Origin: Bidens hawaiensis | Taxonomy: Eukaryota; Streptophyta; Magnoliopsida; Asterales; Asteraceae | NCBI GenBank assembly: GCA_021521415.1 | Contig: JAIQDT010000225.1 | Coordinates: forward strand, 1,612,001-1,676,000 | Direction: 5' to 3' | Length of the DNA: 64,000 nucleotides | Part shown: piece by piece, positions 36,414 through 45,989 of the stretch | How the letters are laid out: each line of letters begins with the position of its first letter | How positions within the stretch are numbered: position 1 is the stretch's first letter | Program-made: the position numbers and the translations under genes | The notes under the pieces: generated by a model | Seen by the model: only the letters and a program-made list of their open reading frames with translations | Databases searched by the model: none | Told to the model about the DNA's origin: nothing

Positions 36414-37397
36414 CTAAGAGCTTACTAATATGTTAAGCGTTATACAAAAGGATGGTGTTTAACTTGTTATCCTTAATTTTAAAAGGGATTTTTAGTTTTA
36501 ATAATTCTAGTTGTAAAACTTTAAATCATGTTCTAACATGCATTTAGTAACATGATTATTTTGAAACCATTTTCAAAATTCTAATTTATAATAAAACCAT
36601 TTTATTATGGGCGTGAGACGGCTAGTTAATAAATCCATTTTTGTTAAACTACGTGTCACGTAATTACCGATAATTATTAGAACCCGTTTTATGCTTTGTT
36701 AATTAATTCTATGTGACGAAGTTGATATCCTAATATCTAACAACCACACAATCAAACAATCAATTAACAAGCATACATAATTATACTAGACACGAGCCAC
36801 TAAGTTAGACCACACTTGTTAGCCGAAACAAGTGTGTGTCTTAGGTCCGATCCTAAGGGACACACGACACATGGATGTTGTAGCTCCCACTTGATCCCGC
36901 ATCCAAATGCGTCAAGCATCTTCTTCAACCCCGTTGTAATCCATTGGGCTTGAACTTGGGCCTTAGCTTCCATAAGCTTCCATTTGGGCTCAATGGGTGG
37001 GCTTAGGTCCTTTTGGGCTTGAATCCCCTTAATGGGCTTGTGAGACCCATTATCACCATACCCGGCCCAATAAGGCCCAAACTTCCAATTTTGCAATCTT
37101 CTTTAAATTTACATAACAAATGTCCTAATACATTTTTTCTATAAAATAAAGATATTACAAATAAACTATTTATTACATACCCATATGAATAAATAATTAC
37201 AAAATTGCCCCTAATTAATTATTACAAACCGAAACTTTGAATAATTAATAACAATCACAACAAACATCCATTTGGTCTACGGCTCGGTCTAGTTTTAACA
37301 AACATAACCCGTTATGTCTTAGGAACCCGTTCCAAAACCCCTTGACCTTATCGGGCCTAGCCCAACCCATTTGGGCTTGACCCAATAACTTGATTAT

Positions 37398-37582
37398 GAG
37401 CTTCGGCCCACTTGTCCAAAACACATGGGCTTCGGCCCAATAAAAGTCTCATGGGCTTCGGCCCATTTAACAAAATGGGCTTCGGCCCATTTAACTTTCT
37501 CCCCTCCTTTTTCTTCTCGGTTAACCTATTAACCTAATGAAGTGGGCTTCGGCCCAATAACATCCGAATTGGGCTTCGGCCT
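37398..37582 (-). repeat. UUCG-type hairpin array in copia leader
   Basis: Four perfect GGGC-TTCG-GCCC palindromic words (37427, 37453, 37477, 37544) and two with one mismatch (37398, 37571) within 185 bp. The plus-strand RNA would form the very stable C(UUCG)G tetraloop; the element's own sense RNA has GGGC-CGAA-GCCC. Most are flanked by T and A, giving TGGGC and GCCCA words. Confidence 0.9.
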
Positions 37583-37741
37583 ATGTACTCGGTTTTATAT
37601 TTTATTTTTTTTTTTTTTGAACAAAGCCAAAAATAATACCAAGATTAAATACAAAAAATCATGCATGTTTTTTTTTGTATAAAATCTTTCAAGGGGAAAA
37701 ATATAAAACCGAAAACCCGAAGCTTAGTTTCCCGTATCCCG

Positions 37742-37753
37742 GCTCTGATGCCA
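37742..37753 (-). other. Primer-binding site of the young copia element
   Basis: Minus-strand TGGCATCAGAGC, two bases after the 5' LTR. It differs by one base from the usual Met-tRNA site TGGTATCAGAGC. Confidence 0.85.
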
Positions 37754-37755
37754 TT

Positions 37756-38752
37756 TGTTGGGTTTCTATGAATATTTTATACTAAGTTAACCATTTAACT
37801 AGTCACAATTAAGGCGGAAGCGTGATATTTACAAACTAAACATATGTATCCATGTGTTTATATATGTATATATTACAAGTTTATATAAGATATGTTCATG
37901 AACAATCTAGTTTATTCATGTCATAAGATTACCAATAATCTATTTATTAGAAACCCGAAGCAAGGATCAAATGATACGGAAAAACTAAACTATCAAAACT
38001 ATAAACACTTACATTCTTAACCTTTTAAGAGTGTAGTTGTTGTTGAAGAAGATGATGATGTTGATGCTAGACTTTCAAAGGAAAATCCTCAAACGGAATA
38101 TACCCCGAGCCTCCAACACACACCGAGCTATGTTAGGGAGCTTGAACACCAAAAACCGAGACCCGAGCCTCTTCCTTTTATCTTGGCCGAAAACAAGAAG
38201 AAAGAAAAGAAAGAGTTGTGTGGTTTTTTTGTAACTTGAAAGTATCTTGATCTTGATCTTTATAAAATCATTCAATCATGTCATACATGGTGTTAGGTCT
38301 TTTAGTCAAGTAACCAATACTCAACCTATACCAAATCCATGACAAAATATTGACCAAAATCATGGGGTGTGGGGCCCACCCAAAACCGGCCCCAAAATTA
38401 TATTTTTTATTTTTATTTATTTATTTATTTTTTTATTTATTTTATACTTTATAAAATATATAAACACCCCATCTTTTATAAACCATTTTACAAAAGAACA
38501 TATAGTTAAATAATCATTCCAATAATAATTATTTGAATAAATAAATTAACCAATTAATTTATTTAACACTTTCAAGAAAGTATTCAGAAACCCGATTTTC
38601 TGAATGTGTCGTGTTCTGTATTTGTCTTATAGATCTTATCTTAACAAATACATAATTGGTGTGTGTCTAACTCGTTATTGGGTATGACCCGACTTGGATC
38701 AAACACACCTAGCCACATTAATTATGTGTCTCGGGCATACGATATTCCAACA
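37756..38752 (-). repeat. 5' LTR of the young copia element
   Basis: 997 bp, paired with 30187-31184; followed by the target copy CCACC. Confidence 0.95.
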
Positions 38753-38825
38753 CCACCATCACAAAAAAACTTTGAAAGTAGTTATTGACTCAACCACATT
38801 ATTACTATATATAATTAAAGAGTTT

Positions 38826-38863
38826 GGTGCCGCAAGTGGCCTACTAGGCTACTTGGCGGCACC
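38826..38863. repeat. Long stem-loop near the putative Helitron 5' end
   Basis: The left arm beginning GGTGCCGC and the right arm ending GCGGCACC are complementary over about 18 bp with one bulge and one mismatch, and almost no loop. Confidence 0.8.
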
Positions 38864-40677
38864 GTATTAGTCGGTGATTTTTTTCGTTCAGTTCCAAAAT
38901 AAACGTAATCAAAACCGACGAAACGTTAATTTTTTTTTGTTTTAGTTATGATACCAAAACAAATTTGAAAGAAACGGCCGACCGAGTTCGCACAGACTCA
39001 CCGTCTTATATAAAGCCCAAGACCGACAGCGCTACCGACCGACCCCCCTCCCCCCCCCCAAATTGGTCGTTGGTCACCTCAAGTTTTATATTTTTTCGTA
39101 TTTTAGTTCCGGTACCGTAAGGTACGTAATCAAAACCGATCAAATTCGTGTCAAGTTAGCACCTCAATGCTCAAGACCGACAACGCTTGAGTTTACCACT
39201 GCCCAGGTTTGCCAAACAAATAAACGTCGTCTTAATTATTTTATTTTCTTATATGTTAATTTGACGAATTAATTTTTGGGTTATAACTCTCAAATTTTAT
39301 CAATGGTGTCTATATTATAACAAACGCAACACCGACTGAATTCATGTTAACTAATCGTCATAACGCTCGGGTTTTACCAAGGCTCGGGTTTCAACGATGG
39401 GCTTTCGCCAGCTGCCCTCTGCCCTGGCGCAACGCGCCTGATAGAAAAACTCGTTTTATATGTTTTTATGATGTAACAAAAATCGTATAGGTTTTTATAT
39501 GTTTTGCTAACAATCAGCTGATTATTGTTTCATTTTTTTAGGAAATATTATTTTAGGCACTTTGTAAAGTTTATTAAGAATGGAGAGAAGTTTCGGTTGC
39601 CATGCCGTTTTATGACGAGAATACCCCTACATAACCTGGTATTTTTTTTGCTTTAGCTTTTGATGTTCATCTTATGAATATTAGATGTGTGTTATTGATA
39701 TGGAGTTTGCTTCACATTTAAAGGCGTTTTAATGTATATGATTTCACATTTTTCACAATTCTTATATTTAAATTAAAAGCCTAACTTTTAAATATTAGCA
39801 GTTTGATCGAATGCAATTTTATTGAGTTTTTTATGTTTTTGATAGGTTTGTGAATGACAATGGTGCATTAAGTTCCTCATGATTTTATATATTTACCAAG
39901 TTCATTCAGCCCTCTCCCCCTAATGTCAACCCCCCCCCCCCCCCACCCCGGCGGTAATAACTCGTTTTAGTATAAAAAATTCTCATTCAAAAACTTTAAT
40001 ATAAAAAACACCCATACAGAAACCTAAGTTTATATTTACCCCTTTTCATTAAATTAAAAATTAGTGACATGATTATGTTATAATTATCTTTTTAAATCTA
40101 ATTAATGATCTTTTGTATTGATTTTATATATTTGTTAGAATTGATCCTGCTATTGAGAGCTATTGAGACTGAAGCTTTAAAGGAAGATGATCACCATCAT
40201 GAGGCCATGAAGGAAATTATCATAATCTCTAGCCCGGGTATCACTAACTTGTCGTTTCTTATATCTTCATCTATTTGTCTCGTTTATTTTTTCATAACTA
40301 CTTTAAATCCATTTATAATTTCTTTTTATGATTATTTTACTTCCACCGTCCCGGTCAAAGTGTCTTAGTTTGAAAAACACAGAGTTTAAGGTAGATTAAA
40401 TTATTGCTCTTTTTGCTTACCAAATGACAATAATGCATTTGGAAACTGGTTCCATAAATATTGTTTATTAATGTTAGTTGTGTGTGTTTAAGGGTAAACT
40501 TGAAAATTGGCTAATAAATTTTGAAAGCGGACATTTGTAATGAGACAGATAAAAAAGAAAATGTGAACACTTTTATTGGGACGGTGAGAGTACTTAATAT
40601 AGCATAAGTTTGAATATTAGTATAATATATTAGTTAATGTTTGCTCAGATATGCAAATTGTTTAAGTAAATCTAGAT

Positions 40678-40790
40678 GGGTTCATGCAGTGGAGTACTCA
40701 AAGAGTTTGTTGCATATATTCCTTTTGAAGATGATAGTTCTAAGACTGGCTTATTCAAAACCCAAGGCTCGCTCAATTTTTACAATGTAA
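40678..40790 (+). pseudogene. Exon-like fragment, unknown family
   Basis: After a CTAG acceptor-like site comes an open reading MGSCSGVLKEFVAYIPFED, then DSSKTGLFKTQGSLNFYN. It lies within the Helitron candidate. It could be a captured exon or chance; the family is not recognised. Confidence 0.25.
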
Positions 40791-42157
40791 ACCAAATTGT
40801 GTTTTTAATATAGTCTAAACATAGTACTGCTCAACTTATGGAAGTCAAACTTGACATTGGCACATGTAATTGGTTCATGATATTGGACACCTGGGCCGTT
40901 TTGCTAAAAAATTCCAATCGATACGTGTGGCTAAAATAATTTTATCGACACGTTTGCTTAAAAAATTTAGATTTGGCCTGTTGGAATCAAAATTTCAAAA
41001 TACATTCTAAATTGAAACATCTGATAATAAAGATGCACCAATAAGAAAAAACGTGTTTCCAATTTTTATGGGCCTGATTCAATTATAAAAGCTAGTTTGG
41101 ATTTTGTAGGTCAGTTTTCTGTTTTCGATACATTCAAAAATGATACTGAACCAGAAATTGTTTTGAGTTTACGCCCTAAAAATTGTTCTACAGTTAATGG
41201 TAGAAAAAAAGGTTTACTTGTAAATCAATAAAGAAATATATCTATACTATTGCACCTAGAAGCATCACCAAACACATCTTCTAGAGTTGATGTGCAAACT
41301 TTCTTGAATATATATTATTTAAATAATGTTTAAAATTTAATTAAAGTGAATCTAATTCAAGGCAGTGTATATGATGACGGAATGCTAACTAGCAAACTAG
41401 AGACCAATTTTTAAGGAGGATATCTTCCAAAAATGAACTGGATGCTGAATACTTATGGACTGGCTTGTTTCCTTGTGACTCATAAAGGTATGCGTTTTTC
41501 TCAAAGGTCACACGATTCGTTTTAGTCTTACAAAAAATAAGGCTCTACTGTTTTATTTCTTATGTGTTTGTATACAATTGCGTGTATTCACTAATCAAAT
41601 TTCAACTTCATTTTTACAAGTTGTTTATGTGCATCAAAGTTTTGATTTTGGGACTAAATTTCAATTATTTTCAAACCTAGGGGTAAATAATTAATTTCTC
41701 AAGGAACCCGATGGACAAAGGCGATGGAGGAGCAAAAGGCTAATAACTGACGCTACACGGCTGCACTCACCAAAAGATCAACTTCCAAATCTTTGTTTAT
41801 TTTAGTTTCTTGAATTTTTGTAAACCTTTACTCATACAAATATATTTTAGAGCACACTCTTACAAAAATGTTTTAGAGCACAATGGATCGAAAACATTTC
41901 TATATCATGGGTTTAAATTAGCCATAATAATTTGCAGCTGTTAAATAACTTATACCTGGTAAATCGTTTACCCATCCCACCGTACCTGCTTATTACCCAG
42001 ACTGAGCTATGTGTTATCTTTGAATTTGAAAATATTTACCAACTATATATAGCCGTCGCATCGCGCGGGTACCTAGTATACACACACACACACATATATA
42101 AACAAAACCGTAAATTTAAAATGGGTCGGGTTTTCGGGTTTGAAAATCTATAGAATG

Positions 42158-42427
42158 TTACAGTAGATTAGGTTTTTGTCTCAATTTCATAAGCCTTATT
42201 TTATTAGCTTTCGTTTGGGTAAATAACTTTTCCACTTTACCATTAAAAGGAGTATCAACAAATAGTGGAACATAAACGTTTTCGAAACTTTGCATGCACT
42301 CCGGATGAACAGCTCCAATATGAGCTCTAAATCTTAGATCCCACTTTGGAAAGTCACATAGGTTATTGAGCCTCGGGAATTTAGTATGAGACCCGATCTT
42401 ATAATCACTGGCTAACATTTGCCGCAT
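42158..42427 (-). pseudogene. Retrotransposon gag-like fragment
   Basis: The minus-strand 89-residue frame contains SDYKIGSHTKFPRLNN then LCDFPKWDLRFRAHI, which resembles the N-terminal tryptophan-containing motif of copia gag (a ...P.L...DF..W...F pattern). No pol follows. It is probably a relic; moderate to low certainty. Confidence 0.35.
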
Positions 42428-42486
42428 AAGAGTATTTTGAGAAGCAAAGGCATAATAACTTGTTATTTTGAAAAAATTATGGATTG

Positions 42487-43243
42487 AAACTGTTTTAACT
42501 TTTTAGATGACTGACAATTGTCATTACTTGTTACAAATTGTAAACTACTAATTACATGTACCTAAGATTCTGCCATACGATTATTATGTTAAGTAGGATT
42601 GACGATCGAGTACCGTAATTGATGTTGATGATTTGATGTCATTACCAACCCATTCTATGAATATTTCTATATGTATTACATGGAATAAATTAATTTATCA
42701 ATTACAATAAATAATTTACTACAAATGAAAAAGAAGTTAATTAAGTCTTTTTATATTATGTAAAAAATGTATTACAAATATAGTTGTTTTACATCATCGA
42801 ATATATTTGAATTATAGAACTAGAATGAGTTGTTCTACCATCGGTATACAATGATGACCATAATATTGAGCGATTTCATTTTCTTCTAAGTTAATGATAA
42901 CTGAAGCACAATAAAAATAGTATAACTTACGTCATCTGATTGAGAATGGTATGACGACTGACTCCTTTGACGCATCGTCACCCGATAATAATACCTTGAT
43001 TGCACTCTTAAATAGGCAATATAAACAAACATAAATCAAAAAAATATTGGAAATTAGTGAATAAACAAGGTGCAAGTTACCTCTAGCCGAGATCTTTTTC
43101 AAGGTCTCCAGGAGCATAATGTGACAAATCCGAACATCCATTTTTGCTGATATGGGATCTTTACATCTTGAACCGGTCGAAACATACTTCATAAAAATAA
43201 ACAAATCTTTTATTAAAGATAGCAAGAATCATATCAATATTAT
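42487..43243. repeat. Dispersed 0.76-kb repeat, copy 2
   Basis: Direct-orientation counterpart of 28138-28905. On the minus strand it keeps the exon-like reading SRCKDPISAKMDVRICHIML. In this copy a GTAAG donor-like site follows an adjacent exon-like stretch at about 42930. The copies diverge sharply after about 43243. Confidence 0.8.
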
Positions 43244-43249
43244 AAAACT

Positions 43250-43346
43250 ACTTGCTTCAGCCGATAGGTTCACTGAACTAGAGACTCGACTTACTACAAA
43301 CATTGTTTGTGATGTAGCCTTGAAAGTTTATGATCAAGCTACAGGT
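43250..43346 (+). pseudogene. Captured exon-like fragment
   Basis: Plus-strand open reading LASADRFTELETRLTTNIVC then DVALKVYDQATG, followed by a GTAATC donor-like site. The composition looks like a true exon. The family is not recognised; a Helitron-captured host gene piece is likely. Confidence 0.4.
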
Positions 43347-44159
43347 AATCTAGAGCTTTTTGCTTTTTTTAGTTGCTTATTTGTCATCTCATGTTACTGG
43401 ATTGAAACATCAAAATTGATAGAGATGACCATATTTGTATAAAAATAAACAATTAATTGAACAAATAATTGCATTCAAGTTTATTTAAAAAATGAAAATA
43501 TTCGTGTTCTTTTGTATTAGTTTGTTAAAAAATTAACTAATTGTATCATAAACGAACATAAATAAACATAAATGAATAAGCGAACGAGCACAGGCAAACA
43601 TAAATGAACACACTTGAATAAACACAAACGAATAAATATAAAACATTAACTACATGATTAACGCATATGGATTCTTACCCAACATATTGATTTATTTTAT
43701 AATTTTACATGGTTAAATGGGTTAAATAAACATAAGCGAACAAACAAAAATGAATAGGCATAAATGAAAGTTTATGAACGTAAATAAACGAATTAAACAT
43801 TGTGTTTATATTCGTTCATTTAAAAAGATGTAGATAAGAATAAACAAAACAAATGGCTTATGTATATTTATTTTCTTTTTGACTATGCTTTAACCCATCA
43901 AAACTGCAGTTCTACAAATTGGTCACAGGGGCATTTCGGTCAATTTTGTAGATAAAGCAACAGGTATTTTATTCTCATTTTGTCCATGCTTTAATTTTGA
44001 CATAGTTTTTATAAGGGTATTTTTGGAAGTGGTAATGAGTTGTTTAAATGGTTTGAGTACTGCAGGTCATTCGTCATTTGACCAGGGGTATTTAGGGAAC
44101 ACCGGGACCCAACCACAATTTTGGGCCTTGGTTAAAAGCTATTTGATACAGGAGGCTTT

Positions 44160-44282
44160 CTAAGCAAACGGGTGTGGAATCAATAGCAGCAATTAGTAGC
44201 ACACAAGACCTTCAAAATGTTCAAGATCTTGATCTTCCGGAGGGGCTTCTTAGCGTTGAGTTGGAGCTTCAAGATGTTCAAG
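44160..44282 (+). pseudogene. Captured exon-like fragment
   Basis: Plus-strand reading VESIAAISSTQDLQNVQDL then DLPEGLLSVELELQDVQ, ending at a GTTTTC donor-like site. The DLPEGLLSV stretch faintly recalls the segment before the helicase core of some plant SNF2 proteins, but the match is too short to assign. Confidence 0.3.
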
Positions 44283-45105
44283 GTTTTCTCCTTCTTTTTG
44301 ATGTTATAATCATACACCAGAGTAGCTTTTGTTTGATTTTTGAGTGTGATGAATTAGTATTGAAATTCAATTATATTATGCTGCATTTTAATTATATAGA
44401 GAGTTTTACATAATATTTCAACGTTGATAGAATGCTTTCAAAAGTACTTTAGTAGGGTGGAATAGTGCATGTTCGCAGTTTAACTTACAATTAGTCAAAC
44501 CTGGGATTTAAGTTTGATTTTCTGATATGTGTGTACCAGTTGGTTGCAGGTTCGGCAACTTAGAATGGTTCAAATTTTATTTCATGTTTAGTTTTTCCTT
44601 AGGAACGTCAACCAGCTTATGGGTTGAAAGTATGTTGAGGTTACAGAGTGCAAATTGTAAGTGGGTTGAAAATTTTAATCGATTTTGTGTAAATATTTCT
44701 CTCGGGTACAGTTTCTATTGTCTCAAATGTTTAGGGCTTTAACTTTTCCCCCTTCCATTTCAATCACGATGTATAGAATCTGAATTTGTATTTTGTATTA
44801 TGTTGGTAACGAGTCAGATTACAACTTGCAATTTGATTTTATTGGTAATGGGTCGGATTACGATTTGGATTCTGTTGGTAATATATCGCATTTAACGTGC
44901 CCCACCGCAACTCGCAGGTACAAATACTAGTTGGTCCTAAATGCTATGTCTTAACTAATATACATTCTAAATGTCACATTTAAATCAGTATATGCTAGTG
45001 TAACTTAAAACATAAAATGAAAATCATTCTAGCTTTGAAGACTTATTTAAAATAATAGAGTGAAATGCAATAACTAATAACTTACAATTTCTATATAATG
45101 GCATG

Positions 45106-45148
45106 TGATACGTGCCTAACATGTCAACAACCAATTATCCACGTTTAG
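45106..45148 (+). repeat. LTR1 of the small element, left piece
   Basis: The first 43 bp of LTR1, cut at target TTTAG by the copia element; the same 43 bp open LTR2 at 58259. Confidence 0.9.
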
Positions 45149-45556
45149 TGTTGGTGCATGATGCCAGTAGTTCAGTATCTCGTGTTTATTTGTGTCTGTA
45201 ATCGTTACTTTGTTCTTGTTAAACTTGTTTAGTTTACTTTGATGTTTAGCGAACTTGTGTTGAGCGAAGTTATGACAACTTCGCCTAGCCTGTTGAGCGA
45301 AGTTGTCGTGGTATAAGTATTGTAACTTCGGCTCACTTGAACAGAACTTTTAGACGACTGTTTTGTGACACCTTTGTGTTACGTGTTTGGCTTCTCGATT
45401 ACTACTTTAGAAATATAAAAAGTATTCTCTTATATACTCGTGTGTTTTGCGTGTGATTTACGTGTTCATCGTCTTAGCACTCTTATCGTATACGTAGGGG
45501 ATTCCGCACCCTCGTGTTACGAGATACTCCTGTGTAGATCCGGCTGGGAACCTACA
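45149..45556 (+). repeat. 5' LTR of the SIRE-like element
   Basis: 408 bp. Contains three exact copies of GCGAAGTT/AACTTCGC. Two form the perfect hairpin GCGAAGTT-N5-AACTTCGC at 45264-45284. Confidence 0.95.
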
Positions 45557-45558
45557 AT

Positions 45559-45570
45559 TGGTATTAGAGC
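45559..45570 (+). other. Primer-binding site of the SIRE-like element
   Basis: TGGTATTAGAGC, two bases after the LTR; one C-to-T change from the usual Met-tRNA primer site. Confidence 0.85.
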
Positions 45571-45989
45571 ATTTTGCTCGTGATTGTGTGGTTCGGGATT
45601 ATCACACGAGTGTTAAAATTGCTCCGTTCGACTATTCACGGAACTGTTTTACGTTGAAATATCGCTCCTTTGTCAGTTTCTCTACAATACTCATCAAATA
45701 CACCTTCCCATCACTCTCGAAACCTTCAAAATCGGCTGTGTCAAACCTGCAAAACATCGTTGTTCCTCTAGCGAAGTTGCCGTCACCCAAACTAGGGTTT
45801 TGGCGAACATATAGGGTTTTGGCGAAGTTGTTGACCTGCGAAGTTAGTTACCTGCGAAGTTAGTAAGCTGCGAAGTTATATTGTAGGCTATTAACCAGCG
45901 AAGTTGAAAGCAAGCGAAGTTGTATTAACTTCGCTACTCACTGTTCACAGAAACTTGTTGTTGAGTTCTAAGTCTCGTCTCGTTCAAGT
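45571..45989 (+). promoter_or_regulatory. Leader with repeated GCGAAGTT motif
   Basis: Seven GCGAAGTT copies and one complement occur at 45771-45934. The last two form a perfect hairpin with a 5-nt loop at 45914-45934. The motif recurs in the LTR and in the spacer before the extra ORF, but I did not see it in gag or pol. A structural or protein-binding role in the RNA or DNA is inferred only. Confidence 0.7.

Larger units (their letters stand above)
36007..37755 (-). other. Long leader of the young copia element with repeat arrays
   Basis: Non-coding 1.75 kb between the primer site and gag. It holds three copies of a 22-bp word beginning CGGTTAGGTGACC (36101-36122, 36328-36349, 36392-36413). 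It also holds six hairpin words around GGGC-TTCG-GCCC at 37398-37582, plus many other TGGGCT/TGGGCC words at 36940-37380. A 98-codon frame at 37096-36800 is produced by these repeats and is not supported as a gene. Confidence 0.8.
30187..38752 (-). mobile_element. Complete young Ty1/copia element, minus strand, 8.6 kb
   Basis: LTRs at 37756-38752 (5', minus sense) and 30187-31184 (3'), with minus-strand starts TGTTGGAATATCG and ends CCCAACA. The target duplication CCACC is exact (30182-30186 and 38753-38757). The two LTRs of about 1 kb differ by eye only at two single bases and a T/A-rich microsatellite, about 0.2%, so insertion was very recent. One gag-pol frame runs from 36006 to 31966. A long leader of about 1.75 kb separates LTR and gag. 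The LTR start and the protein are reminiscent of the Angela/Tork side of copia; the exact lineage is not resolved. Confidence 0.95.
38803..42076 (+). mobile_element. Helitron candidate, 3' end secure, 5' end uncertain
   Basis: The 3' end at 42076 shows a GC hairpin (CCG-t-CGC-atc-GCG-CGG at about 42053-42069), a short spacer and CTAG followed by host T. The left end is guessed from a TACTATATATAATTAAAG sequence like Helitron 5' ends, followed by a long stem-loop at 38826-38863. The expected initial TC is not seen there. Inside are poly-C runs (39041-39059 and 39930-39944) and short exon-like pieces, with no Rep/helicase, so it would be non-autonomous. Confidence 0.5.
42487..44930 (+). mobile_element. 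Second Helitron-like segment, degenerate 3' end
   Basis: At 44904-44931 a degenerate GC hairpin (CCGC...GC-GG) is followed by TACAAATA and CTAG|T, the Helitron 3' pattern. The 5' boundary is not found; the start given is that of the shared 0.76-kb repeat. The segment holds exon-like pieces and a low-complexity AAACGAACATAAATG-type region (43540-43870). Confidence 0.4.

Noticed and set aside
36800..37096. 98-codon minus-strand ORF in the copia leader
   Set aside because: Arises from repeated GGGCTT/AAGCCC words; no similarity to known proteins and positioned before gag.
40105..40368. 87-codon plus-strand ORF in the Helitron candidate
   Set aside because: Hydrophobic, AT-driven composition and no recognised domain or splice signals.
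44160..44282. Assignment as a SNF2 helicase fragment
   Set aside because: Only a stretch of about nine residues (DLPEGLLSV) is suggestive and the following residues do not fit, so no family name was given.
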